Below, piece by piece: positions 13,369 to 25,004 of a DNA stretch of 64,000 nt (within the stretch, counting starts at the first letter, position 1; every line of letters starts with the position of its first letter). Source of the stretch: Macrolepiota albuminosa (Eukaryota > Basidiomycota > Agaricomycetes > Agaricales > Agaricaceae); contig JAMWFC010000053.1 of NCBI GenBank assembly GCA_027475525.1, positions 62,001-126,000 on the forward strand, written 5' to 3'. The translations under genes and the position numbers were made by a program. The notes below the pieces were generated by a model. That model ran no database searches and was not told the DNA's origin. It saw nothing but the letters and a program-made list of their open reading frames with translations.

Positions 13369-15309
13369 TCAAACTAAGGTCCAAAGAGCACTGGCGAAAC
13401 TCACAAGGGTCACCACAATCATGCCTAGAAGGGCATTGCTGCTGCCTATGAGGCTGACAGTACCATTATTACCCTTAGGGGAAGTCGATGACGTCGAGGA
13501 TTCAGTGCTTGAGCTACCCTCAGTGCTTGCAGGGGCAGACGGCACGAAAGTTGCGGCGGCATTGGAGAGACACGAGTTTGCAGCAGCATTGGCAGCGGAG
13601 GTGTCGGAAGGAGCAAGTGGATTGACAGTACCATTGCCAGCGAAGCTGCACGACTGCGAGTTACGACCAGTGAGTTGATAGAAGTCGCTCATCGCAAAGG
13701 ATAGCTTAATGGCTGTTCGAAATGTTAGTGCGGTGTAGCAGATTGACCCGTTAGAGACTTACTTGGGTCACAGCCAGATAGGCGGCCATAGACTCCGGTC
13801 TGTCCATTACCTCCAATATCGTCGCAAGTTCCGCCTTGTTGACCGACAAGGCTGCATGCAGTGTCTAAAAGTTGACCAACAATTGCAGAGTAGTTACTAG
13901 TCGCCGGTTGGAATCTACAGCTAAGAGAACTCAAGACGCAGTCGCATGCAGATTCGTTCGGAGTAGGCGGAAGAGTAGTTGATGCGACAAAAGAGCTGTT
14001 GACAGTGGGACAACTAGGATAATTGCTTGTGGAACTTCCCTCTGACGGAGAATTCGGCCCGGAGGCCCCATTATAGTGTGTTTTCAGGCGATCAAAATCA
14101 TCGCTAGTGGTTACAGTTGTACCATCCGAAGAGATAGTCACCATGCCGAATTGACCTTGGGCGCTACTTGCAGGAAAGTAAGAAAAGGCCACACCGCCCG
14201 ACCAAACAGGGGACATTTGAGAGCTGAATATGGAATCAACCTCAGTCCAAAGACGCGGGGGACTGAAGATACATCCAAATTCACTGAGATACGCAGCGAC
14301 ATTGTAACCAGCGAATTCACCGAATGTGCCGGCATATGAAGCCTCAAAGGATGAGTCACCACACCAAGAGCTATATCAGCCATGAGCAACCGTAAAATAA
14401 GCCGATAATAGGACAACGTACTAATCATTGAGACCAAAAAGATCAATAGCGGTTGAGTCTGAGTTGGCGTTGGATGGGTCGCATGAAAGGTAATTGGCAA
14501 GGGGGTCACGAAATTGCGAGGGACCATTAATAGCAGTGTAGCCGACAAGAACAGACGAGGATTTGGACTTTCTAAGAATTGTTACGAGTTGATTGGTTTA
14601 ACTGTTGATAGGAGATAGTAACGCACAGATACGCCTTCACATCGCGTGCGGCTGCTTTAACATACGGCGCGACAGCTGTCCCGTTTTGGACAACCACTTC
14701 GTTGCCAACGTTGAATGCTAGAACATTGTCGTATTTGCTAAAGACATCAATGGTCTTGAGGTATTCATCCAAAAGATTGGTCGCCCATGAGGGACTGATC
14801 CGATCAATGGAACCATTAAGAGGAAGCGCAAGGTCAATACTGTCACGAAACCATGAGTTAAGAAATATCAATTGACAAACAACAGGCAATCACATTGCAT
14901 AAATTCCTGCATTGCTGAAGGTCGACATACATGCATCATGGTTGAGAGAAGAGTTTACACTGTATACACGGATAGTATTGACACCAAGCTGCTGCAAGAA
15001 TGGTAAATCGCGGGAGCAGGCATCCGGTAAAGCCAATGGATCGATGAAAGTTGAAGGTTCTCCAAAACTATTGTCGTCACTCTGGACGACGGCACCTGGG
15101 GTAAAGCCATGAACAATGGAAGCAACAACTAAGAGTGACATAAGATGCGTACCTTGTTCTTGATATGCTATTCCTTTGATATAGAAACGACTGCCATCCT
15201 CGTTATAAAGGTATCTTCCAGAGCGGGTTACTTTAGTAATGGCCTGTGTAGTGACAAGGATAGAAGCAAACACTGCAGCAAGGGCAGCGTCTTTCAAGTT
15301 AAAATGCAT
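13369..15309 (-). CDS. 1,3-beta-glucanosyltransferase, GH72 with X8/CBM43 module, GPI-anchored (GAS/GEL family)
   Basis: Cell-wall enzyme that cuts and rejoins beta-1,3-glucan chains. The ATG at 15,309 begins a signal peptide with core AALAAVFASILVTTQA. The GH72 domain shows RFYIKGIAYQ, LGVNTIRVYSV, the acid/base glutamate in FNVGNEVV (about 14,700) and the nucleophile in YLSEFGC (about 14,290). The X8/CBM43 cysteine module follows (ACDCVLSSLSC, ACSLVGQQGGTC, VYGRLSGCDPS). The C-terminus is Ser/Thr-rich and ends in a hydrophobic tail (LLGMIVVTLVSFASALWTLV), expected for GPI attachment. Several short introns are present. All key residues are there, so it should be active. About 550 residues. 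Confidence 0.93.
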
Positions 15310-15770
15310 GTGTGGGGCGGAATGCCAAAAATGAGAGAAACAGAATTAGGGTATTGTGGATGGAAAGGGAAAGTCAGAAAGTTCCACAGCGGTCAAGACA
15401 GTCCGCGCACTAAAAGTGTTTGTTGTGGGAGGTTTGTCATTTTCAATTCCGAACCCGCGGAAGTGGTGATCTCCCGTGATTGGTTAGCCGACGTACAGCG
15501 AGGTAGGGATGTAAACAAGGAGAGTTTCTCAAAGTTGCACTACGGCGTGATCTAAATTATGGGTCATCGTCAAGGAAGATCTACTGACAGCAGAATATGA
15601 CTTAAGTTCCCAGAGGAGAGGGAGGCTAGCGTGATGGAAGTTCCCTTAGGCATGTTCCACCACGCATTTTGGTTTATTTTTAATACGATCGCTGTGCCTC
15701 AGTTTCTTTCTCATTTCCAACACTGAATGTTATGTTGTCTCAGGATTTTGTTGCTAGTGATGAAATGGGG
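15310..15770. other. Upstream region of the GH72 gene, no gene seen
   Basis: This 460-bp stretch holds the presumed promoter of the minus-strand GH72 gene and the 5' flank of the tRNA. Reading frames crossing it show no domain. Nothing else is visible. Confidence 0.5.
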
Positions 15771-15862
15771 GCCCGCCTAGCTCAATCGGATAGAGCGTCA
15801 GACTCTTATGGGGTTGGTCCTTTACAATCTGAAGGCTGCGAGTTCGACCCTCGCGGTGGGCT
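15771..15862 (+). tRNA. tRNA-Lys (anticodon CTT) with an 18-nt intron
   Basis: The sequence folds as a cloverleaf. The acceptor stem is GCCCGCC with GGTGGGC (one G-T pair). The D stem is GCTC/GAGC, the anticodon stem TCAGA/TCTGA, and the T arm GCGAG TTCGACC CTCGC. The anticodon CTT lies at 15,805-15,807. Between A37 (15,808) and position 38 (15,827) are 18 extra bases, the canonical place for a nuclear tRNA intron (15,809-15,826). Without it the tRNA is 74 nt. The discriminator base is T. CCA is not encoded, as expected for a eukaryote. Confidence 0.95.
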
Positions 15863-16203
15863 ATTGAGTATTGTTTTTATCACCATCTTATCTATCTATC
15901 TACCCTACAAATTGCTGTTCCTATATAACAACAATAGCATTCATACTGGGTTTGTTTTTCCGTGCAAGAGATTCCTTCCCAGAAAATCACTCAAACTCTC
16001 ATGTTGCATTTAATGTTTTCACATATTCTAGAGGTTTGTATAGTATCCTAGATTTACATATTGTCCTGCGAAATGGTTAGTTCAATCTTGTCGGCATTAT
16101 CGATGGCCTGCATCGGCTATTACATGCCAATCATCCTTTCCAAGTACAACAACTATACAAGTTTAGTTACATAACTATAAAGAAAAAGAGTAATATATTC
16201 TAC
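15863..16203. other. Intergenic, no gene seen
   Basis: The region between the tRNA and the 3' end of the SUR7-like gene is AT-rich and has no convincing frame. A T-rich run after the tRNA could serve pol III termination, but I cannot assign one exactly. Confidence 0.4.
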
Positions 16204-17212
16204 CTACCTGATCATGTAGGGAATAATCGAGATCGCCAGACACACGAATGCCGCCCAGGATAAGTATAAACCAGACCCTAATGTAACGATGATTCCTATA
16301 GGAACCGCATCTGCCTGATCACCAATTAGAAGGTCATTGATCCCGTCCGACTTCTTGATCATGATAGTCCAGATACTCGTTCCAATGAGTAGGAGGATGC
16401 TACCAGACACAGAGAAAATCGCTGAAAAAAAGAAAGAAAGGTGATTCTTCGAAAAACCGCTAGCAGAGAGTCAGTTATGTTTACTATAAAAGTATGAAGA
16501 CTAACATGAACGCCGCCAATGAAGCACAGATTGTACCTAACAGCAACATCCAGTAGGCGGCCTTCGTAGCACCTCCGAGATAGGATGAGTCCATGAAAGT
16601 TGTGTCCTGTACAAGAGCCTGTGTGATTCTCGAGTAGTTTGCTGCCATGTCGGAAGTTATCACGTCATAAGGTCGATATTGCTCGCCAACGGTCACGTTG
16701 CCGCACGTTCCTTGGGAATTGTTCAAGTAAGCGCAATATGAGTACAAGCCAAAGTCATAAAAGTATCGTAAGCCAGCTTGAACTCCGAGAGAAGCGCTGG
16801 CATTGGTTGTATAGATACTGGCAAATGGGTCGGTAAGGGAACGTTCAAGGGCAGAGCTAAGGCGGAGAGGATCAGATATGTTTGACAAATAACGGTGGCT
16901 TATACTCGCCTATACTGTGAGACATTGACTCTGGCCTGTAGAAGATAAGCTAGGCTTTTACGAGAGAAGTATGATGTACCATCGCGATGCTTCTGGGGAC
17001 TGTAGAAGTGTTAATTTGACCAACCTTGAGTAAGAGTTTAGAGCTGTGTGAAGTCCAGAAAGATATAAGAAGGCGTACATGTACAAAGATCATCAGCAGC
17101 AACGCGGCCAGCCTGAGGAAACGTCATCAGTGCCATTAAAAACTACGATCAACCAAGTTGATTCAACATACGACAGTAGTGTGGCCGTAGAGACACATAC
17201 TTCACCACGCAT
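16204..17212 (-). CDS. SUR7/PalI family four-helix membrane protein
   Basis: Predicted plasma-membrane protein of the SUR7/Rim9(PalI) group, which marks eisosomes or takes part in pH sensing. The ATG at 17,212 gives MRGEVCVSTATLLS. A spliced TM1 (LAALLLMIFVHV) follows, then GQINTSTVPRSIAM after a second intron. The outer loop carries FGLYSYCAYLNNSQGTCGN, close to the family's conserved GLxxYC motif with a second cysteine. TM2 (AAYWMLLLGTICASLAAFML), TM3 (SGSILLLIGTSIWTI) and TM4 (LYLSWAAFVCLAISIIPYMI) complete the fold. The stop TAG is at 16,204. Short introns lie near 17,112-17,171 and 17,030-17,085. It is divergent from the ATG26 gene. The sub-family (SUR7 or PalI) is not resolved. Confidence 0.8.
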
Positions 17213-17442
17213 CTTTTGCAGGCGAGCAGGTGGTCAAAAGGAAAGGGAAAAGCAAGCTGGTGCACAAATATGACAACCAGCTGCGTTTCAAGAACCTCAG
17301 GCGCAACGGAACGTGTTCAACGAACACGCGACAAGAACGTGGAGAATGCAGCCTCCCACGATCGGCAACTGCCGGTTCCTGATTAGGTTCCGCCTGGAAG
17401 TGCCACTTCTTCCTTCGTCCTTCAGCTGGGACTTGCTCAGTA
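17213..17442. promoter_or_regulatory. Short divergent promoter between SUR7-like and ATG26-like genes
   Basis: Only 230 bp separates the two divergent start codons, so the promoters must overlap or share elements. No specific factor site can be named from the sequence. Confidence 0.4.
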
Positions 17443-20400
17443 ATGAGCAATCCCACAAACATACAGACCCTCGCTCACATACCCGCTGTCGCTCCGGCTG
17501 TCGACACTTCCCCAGAAGCTCTGGAACTAGAGCTCGAACCTCAATCGCCTCCCAAGGAAGTCACATCCACACCAGGTCGCGTCAAGCGACTTTCTGCAGT
17601 AGTTGAGAAGTCGGTTGATAAGCTCAGTCGTGGCTTGACTGCCATAAGCGGTCGCACGACTCCTACTACCCCTCCACCAGCAAGCCGTAGTCGCATATTC
17701 AGCCTGAGTCGAAAGGGAAAACCCAAAGAGAACTCTGGAGATGCTGAGGGTGCGCAAATGTCTGTTTTCCAGTAATTTTGACTGACTTGTGACCAGATTC
17801 ATTATCTGTAGTTTTGAATCTAACGCAGAGTGCCTCACGTTCCACTTTTCCAAAACCGGCTAACACATTCACCGCTGGCGTCACATCTCGCGAAGGGTCT
17901 CCTTCGCTTCTCGCACCGATACCGGTCAAGCCATCATTCCAGGGCAGGACTTCCAACGATGAATCTCCTTTTATTACACCTCCATCTCCACCCCCCGCCC
18001 GTCCGCCATTGAGTCCTTTCCGCGGGGATGGGTCGGTAGGTAATCTGTACACATCAATAGCTATCAATTTACAGGATCATCTTGGCTATAGATGCGAGCA
18101 GGGACACAGACTCTCATCCAAGCGCTTCAGGCTCTTCCATGGGCCGAAGTTGAGAATGATGAAGATATAGTGGGGACCGATGCGAGCTCAAGCGACGAAG
18201 AGGAAGGACCAGGACAACGCAAGTAGCTGTTCTCATTGCAGTTTTGTTAGCTTTTAAACCTTACGTTATAGTACGCCTAGCTTCCTCAATTCATACCATT
18301 CACCGCCCCTTAGCACGGTCCAAGAAACTGAGTATACCTTATCCAACGCAAGAACATAATCTGGATCTTTCCCATGGTCTCATAGACGAAATGAGTGAAG
18401 AGCCAGAGACTTTGATTTTGGAAGGGGAGCAAGAAGTTGAAGACTTTGAAGAGACTCCACGTCCCCCAAGTTCCCCTTTTCCCAGCCCTTCCCTTCTGAC
18501 GGATTTGATTATTCCCTCAGATAATCATATTCATCGAGCAGATTCATGCCCTCACTCCAGGATCATACCGTCTCGTGCTGGCAGTCTGGGTACTATTCGG
18601 CTACAGCGCAGAGCAGGCCTAGCGCAAAAGCTCAAAGAAGTGTTTGAGCTCGATGCAATTGAAGAAGTTCGAGCAGGTTTGTTCGCTTGATTATCTTGAT
18701 ATGATCACTTCTCACGGGTCCTCAGAAATGCCTTGCTGGCTGCTTAGGTCTATATGTTAGTAACCGCTTTTAAGTATCCACGTTAGGCTAATCTCGTACT
18801 CCAGTATTGCAAGGCTATATGTACCTAACCAATTCGTATCTCTGTTTCTTCGCGCATATGCCTTCGCGGGAGGTCCGGTTGTTTATCAAGGATCAGATCC
18901 TATCCTATTCACAGTTTTAACAGGATCAAGTCCTCAAATCTGGCTCACTCAATAAGAAAGCGCAGAGGACAAAGCGTTGGATAAAACATTGGTTCGTTCT
19001 GAAGAATGATGCTCTTTCATGGTATCAGTCCTCTTCCGTAAGGCACAATTTTTGGTCATAGCAATAAATTGATGACAGTGTTACATCTATAGGACCCATA
19101 CTTTCCCCACGGTATTGTCGATTTGCGCTACGCGATCTCTTGCGAAGCCGAGGGCGATAGAGTGTTCCGGATTCGTACAAATCAGAAGACAGTAATTTTG
19201 TCTGCAGATTCAGTACCCAGCCGCGAAGAATGGGTAAAGGCTATCCGGAAGGTTATTTTTAAAGCTCAGAACATGGGCGACTGTGTCAAGGTCTCTTGTT
19301 TGATTGATTGTTCCTAACCCCTTATTGAGTCTTACCATTAGATTGCTATCCCTTACTCCCTGATCATCGATGTTGATAAATCTACTGCCATGGACTTCAG
19401 CGAGACCATTGAGGTTAAGGTGTTTGACAAGAATGAAGACTCGTCTGTCGATTCCTATTTTTTTGCCTATTTCCATGACATACCCGAAGCCCTCGAACAT
19501 TTACGAGACGCCGTCCGAGATCATCGAAATCAACCTGACCGGCCATCTTCTCCGCCAACTGTTCTCGATACAACGCAATCGCGGCCTGATCGAACTGCAA
19601 GTCTATCTTCGGACAGCAATATTACGAAGTCAAGTTCTGTCTTCCGCCTATCATCATTACTACGACCTTTCCAAGACACTTTTCGAACAAACATACCAGA
19701 AGGGTCACTTGAAGCCGAAGATTTCACTCATGTCTCTCGGCGCCCGAATTCATCGTCCTTTGTTCCAATCACTATCTCACCCAAACCCATCGAGGGTCAT
19801 CCACAGACACGTCCTGGCCAAACAAGCAAATCATTGCCTACTTCGGCGAATGAACACACGTACCCGCCCTCTACTTCCAATTCACGCATTGATCCTAATC
19901 ATCCTTCATTGAGCAGAGAGAGTAGTTCCTGGGTTGGTGTTCCGTCTTGGCTCAAAAACACGCGGCGCGTGTTTGGTAGTCCAGTTTCAAGTAACCAAAC
20001 GATCGCTACCTCCTCCGGTGTCAAAGAAATGTATTCATCGACAACGGTCTCGCCATCATATCCAACTAGCCGTTCAATCATGGGTGACTTGGCGTTCAGC
20101 ATTCTGGAAACGCCCGAAATTCCGGTGGACGCTGAAACAACTGAGAAGTTCCGTACGGCGTTTGCATATGATGAGAAAGAGACTTTACTTGGATGTAAGT
20201 GCATTTATTTTTGAGATCAGTGTCGTTATTAAATTGTATATGCTCCAGATTTCCCTGGATATCTATATAGACTTCTGCCGATTTTCGGCAGACTCTACAT
20301 TTCTACCAACTTTTTCTGTTTTAAGTCTAGCGGACCTTTGACCTTTCGAACAAGGGTTGGAGATTTTCCAGACTCATGGAAATTTGACTAACCATTGTGA

Positions 20401-22694
20401 CTATGTAGATGACGTTGCCAATTCGCGATATTTTAGCCACCGAGAAGTCCAAGGCTACCCGTTTTGGCCATCATGGTCTTATCATAATCATCAAAGGCCA
20501 TGAAGAACTCTTTTTTGAATTCAATGCTGAAGATAAGCGTGATGCCTTTATCCGGCTGTTAGATCGTCAAGTTGAAGATGTTCGAAGGCGATTGGCACAG
20601 GGTGAAATGAACGCAACTTCTCCAGGAAAACGACAGGCGTTGATCTTGGAAGAATTCGATGCTACTGCAAGTGAATCTGATCCGGCTCCAACGTCTGCTT
20701 CCGATACTCTAGCCGATTCTCTGCCTGCCGTCATGTTTACTTCGGCTTCGTCGACGTTTTTGACATTCAAACCAACCAATTCGTTACATTTCACTTTCCT
20801 TTCGATAGGGTCTCGCGGTGACGTTCAACCATATATTGCTCTTGCAAAAGGTCTGATGGCTGATGGTCATCGGTGCAAAATTGCCACCCACGGCGAGTTT
20901 AAAGATTGGATTGAATCTGTCAGTAGCCTGCCAACTACATTCCATGATCATTTTCTGAACATCAGTATACAGTACGGCATCGAGTTCGGCTTCGTTGGTG
21001 GTGATCCGGCTGAATTAATGAGGATTTGTGTCGAGAATGGAACCTTCACAGTTTCCTTTTTGAAGGAAGGCCTATTGAAGGTACATCACAATCGATTGAA
21101 TTCAAGCCCTTTCCTTACAAGATGCACAGTTCCGCGGATGGCTAGATGACCTCCTTAAAACATCGTGGGAAGCCTGTCAAAAGACCGATGTGTTGATTGA
21201 GAGCCCCAGTGCCATGGGTGGTTATCACATCGCAGAAGCATTAGGCATCCCATATTTCAGAGCGTTTACCATGCCCTGGTCACGAACAAGGTCTTTTCTC
21301 TTGCCGCTTTCGCTTGCATATACTGAGGGTTCCGTAATGTACAGAGCTTATCCACATGCGTTTGCTGTCCCGGATCGCAAGGTGAACAGATCTTCGTAGT
21401 AAGTGTTAAGTCTTACATACTAAGTTTTCCTCGAGATGGGTGGCAGTTATAACTACATGGTTCGTCGATTCATAAGATTGTTGAAGATTGTACCCATGTT
21501 TGCTCGCAGTCTTACGTCATGTTTGATCAAATATTCTGGAGAGCGACTGCAGGCCAGATTAACCGATGGCGCCGCAATTTACTACACCTACCCAGCACCA
21601 GTCTGGACAAGATGGAACCACATAAAATCCCATTCTTATACAATTTCAGTCCTTCTGTTGTTCCTCCCCCACTTGACTGGCCTGAGTGGATCAGGGTAGC
21701 AGGTGAACCGGGATGCCTCATTCATCAATTGGTATAATGTACTCATCATCTGTAGGATACTGGTTTTTGGACGATGCTGAGGTTAGTGCGAAGAGATGGA
21801 CCCCGCCTCCTGATATGGTGAATTTTATCGATTCAGCGCACAAGTTAGGAAAGAAAGTGGTCTATATTGGCTTTGGCAGCATCGTGGTGTCGGATCCAAA
21901 GACCATGACGCACTGTGTAGTCGAGGCCGTTATACGTAGTGGCGTCCATGCTATTTTGTCCAAGGGATGGTCAGATCGCCTTCACGTCAAAGCCTCCGAG
22001 GCCTGTGAACCAGAGGAGCCCTTACCCAAGCAAATTTATGCGATTTCATCCGTCCCGCATGATTGGCTGTTTCGACGGATTGATGCCGCTTGTCACCATG
22101 GTGGAGCTGGAACGACTGGCGCCAGCCTGAGAGGTTCCTAGATATATTTTTTAAATGAAATCGGTACTGAACTCTATTGTAGCGGGCATTCCGACTATCA
22201 TCCGACCTTTCTTCGGTGACCAGCTTTTCTGGGCTGACCGCGTCGAGGCTCTTGGTGTCGGCTCTGGCGTCAGGAAGCTAACGGTCGACTCCCTGACGGA
22301 CGCTCTAATCACTGCAACTACTGATGTCAAGCAAATTGATCGCGCTAGACTTCTGGGAGAACAAATCAGAAGTGTGAGGGCTTTCCATAGAGTCGCCTGC
22401 TCGGTATGCTGATGCCAATCGTAGGAAAACGGTGTTTCGACCGCAATAGAATGTATATACCGTGACCTTGAATATGCTCGGTCATTGATAAAGCACATCG
22501 ACAACGATGATGAGAGCAACGAACACACGACTGTTAGGAACCTTGAGCACGGGTCACAGTCAGGTCACAGTTCCAGTGGATCCATCCGCGACGCACCAAG
22601 CGAGGATTGGAGTGTTATTTCCGAACAAGATGACCGACGTTTGTCGCTTAGTTCAAGCCAAAACTTGAACAAGAGACCTTTGCAAATCGTTTGA
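17443..22694 (+). CDS. ATG26: UDP-glucose:sterol 3-beta-glucosyltransferase (ATG26/UGT51 type)
   Basis: Transfers glucose from UDP-glucose to ergosterol; homologues act at membranes and, in some yeasts, in pexophagy. Domain order matches the family: a Ser/Pro-rich N-terminus, a GRAM domain ([17 protein letters not shown] near 18,850), a PH domain ([10 protein letters not shown] to [18 protein letters not shown] near 18,930-19,250), a second GRAM domain (near 20,170-20,560), then the glycosyltransferase. The catalytic part has [16 protein letters not shown] (20,811-20,858), [20 protein letters not shown] (about 21,190), YIGFGSIVV, and the donor-site motif [13 protein letters not shown] (about 22,095-22,133), followed after an intron by [19 protein letters not shown]. 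The ATG at 17,443 opens a frame with no better upstream start. The stop is at 22,694 after an acidic, serine-rich tail. Multiple short introns; no breaks seen. About 1,400 residues. Confidence 0.93.
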
Positions 22695-22899
22695 GTTTCC
22701 TAAGTGCGGTCTTCTCGGCGCTACCTGATTCCCTTGCAGTAGCATAGCCCAAATCCCGGTGTTCTTCGCTTTCTGGTCCTTGACGCCAACGCCCTTAATG
22801 ATATCTCACGACTGACCTTGTTATTATTAGACTTTCTTCCTTTGGGTATAGGCGTTTTCTCATAGAATTATCTGTTTCTCTATCAAAACTTCTTGTACA

Positions 22900-24623
22900 T
22901 TACGATGTAGATTTCTGATAATGCTCTTGAAATTTCTCCTTACTGAATTGGCCAAATGTCTTGGAGGTGGAAAGGTACTGATCTGTGTTTGGTTGCATGA
23001 ACAATGCAAATGTTTCTCTGGATATCATCTGTGCACTTGGCTTTGTCCCTACCCTTACGCAGTGTGGTGTTGCACGAAGCTTTCCACCGGTAGCAATTTC
23101 AAGGGCCTCCCCCGTCTGAAATGCTAAACAATCAGGGGGTATGGAAACCTTGGTAAGAACACCTCCGCGCGTGCGAATGTATAACCCTGATGTGAGGGAA
23201 GGAGGAGGGATGATAGTGGGCTCTTGACCATATTCTTGCAAATACATTGCCTAGAGATGTCTTTGAATTTCAGGAGTATCTGTCAGATATTCAACCCTTA
23301 CAGAGCAAAGACCTGTCAACATCGAATGGTCGAGGTGGAAGCCGCACCAGCTGTCCACCGGTTCATCATCGGAAGATTCCACAACTCCCGAGGTAGGCGA
23401 GAAGTAATGAAGAAGGCGAGCTTTGGTCGTTTGAGAAGTACTGATCAAGTTGTGTAAAGAAACTGAAGTATCGGATAAATGTGTGAGGGCTGCAATGACG
23501 TATCATAAGCCAACAGATGTCAAATAAGATGGTCACAGTACCAAAAGGCTGGCATGCAACAGCTAATTCACATCCAACACGAAATATGAATCTGTTTTCG
23601 CAGGTCTTGCGTCAGTACCGGATCAGTATTCAAGTGGAAGCACCAACCGGCCAAGAGCTTTGAAGGCTTCCTCAAAACCTTCGACACCTTTTTCATCAAT
23701 TTCAGGCCCTGCTCTGGAGTCAGCAAAGTTTAATCACGATGTGCGTCGGCGCATACAGATGTTATTCCCGTAATACTCGGGGTGCGCATTCTTCTCTCTC
23801 TCAGAGATAGCCGGCACATCGACAATAGGATTTGCATAGTAAGATCCTTTTAAGATATCTGAATCATGATATCTCAATGCCCACGGCCACTATTCAAAGA
23901 TCTTAACGCTTACCGGGTCTCCCATTCATTATTTCCTGCAGCAGCAAAGCCACGATGGTTTACTTTGGTGAGGGGTGGGTTATCGAAAGTACACACCTTT
24001 CCATGAGACCATCCGAAGCTGGAACCAGTGAGAAAAAATAGAGAACGATGCTATTACAATTACGTACCTGTAGCTACTAGCAGGGTCTGTATACTTCTCA
24101 CGAGTAGATTCGTCTAAGTTTGCAAATTTATAGGCAAGTTTGAGCAGTTTTTCGCGTTGGGTTACGTAGGAAGCTGGGAGGTCTCGTATGATTATGATGC
24201 CTAGTGACTCAGGATGAGATCCGAATGCTTCTTCTGTGTGCCAGTGGATCACAAGGAAGTCAGCTCATTATGCAGACAGTGAAAGTTGTAAGTACCGATT
24301 GAATCGTTTAATGTCAGAGGAGAAGACACCAGAGTCGGATAAGAGATCGTGACGGCACCTTCCGTGGTGAATTGCACGGTCTGATATGGATGCGCATCAG
24401 TATCGCCATTGTCCTACAGAAAACATTTCTTGCCATCTTTCTCAGAAACGAAACAAGGTATATGTAAAATGCATAGAAAATGCAAGTTGATTGTTTTGAA
24501 TGCTTCGCAATCAAGATCAGCAAATAGATGCCGAAGAGTTGTTACATAAGTAGCACGCCTGATTGACCTTTGCTTCCTGCGGGATCTCGAGAACGTTTGG
24601 TTTGCTTGCGCCGAATGCTTCAA
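22900..24623 (-). CDS. 2-oxoglutarate/Fe(II)-dependent oxygenase, isopenicillin N synthase-like
   Basis: Predicted soluble non-heme iron dioxygenase. The N-terminal DIOX_N-like part reads SLGIIIIRDLPASYV (about 24,190) and NLDESTREKYTDP, followed by SFGWSHGK and YYANPIVDVPAISE. The iron site HxD is in FHLDHSMLTGL (about 23,340). The distal histidine is in ATPHCVRVG (about 23,060), with ISRETFALFMQP after it. The stop TAA is at 22,900-22,902. Exons at the 3' half are clear. The first coding exon is not: EAFGASKPNVLEIPQEAK near 24,570-24,623 is probably coding, but I could not find an in-frame ATG, so the 5' end may lie further right. Substrate is unknown. Related fungal proteins occur both in secondary metabolism and as lone genes; this one has no cluster around it. 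Confidence 0.78.
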
Positions 24624-25004
24624 AAAACGTTATATTGCTATACTACTATAAAGACATCTACCTACGATAGATGGCTAGCTATGGCTATATCAGTGTTGAT
24701 ACACCACGGTAGACCAGATAAAGGAAAACCCGAAAGTGAACTGAATACACTCAGTTGCGTAAGGTGACTGTCAATCGTAGTATTTCAATACTAATCTCTG
24801 AACTTGACCCAAATGCAACCCGCCAACCGAATGCATTGGAGATGCCAGTTTATAGCGATGTTGTGAGCATATCGCCTCAATGCCAAGTCATAGCCCATCA
24901 GCTTAGATACATACGGCCCTCGAATTCAGGGCTAATAACTAAATAACAAAACATGCCATTGAAAGATGAATGATTAGGAATCCATGACACCCAAGTAGCC
25001 GTAA
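24624..25004. other. Intergenic or 5' part of the oxygenase gene
   Basis: No domain is visible on either strand. Part of this may be the missing first exon and promoter of the minus-strand oxygenase. The rest would be 3' flank of RIC1. Confidence 0.4.
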
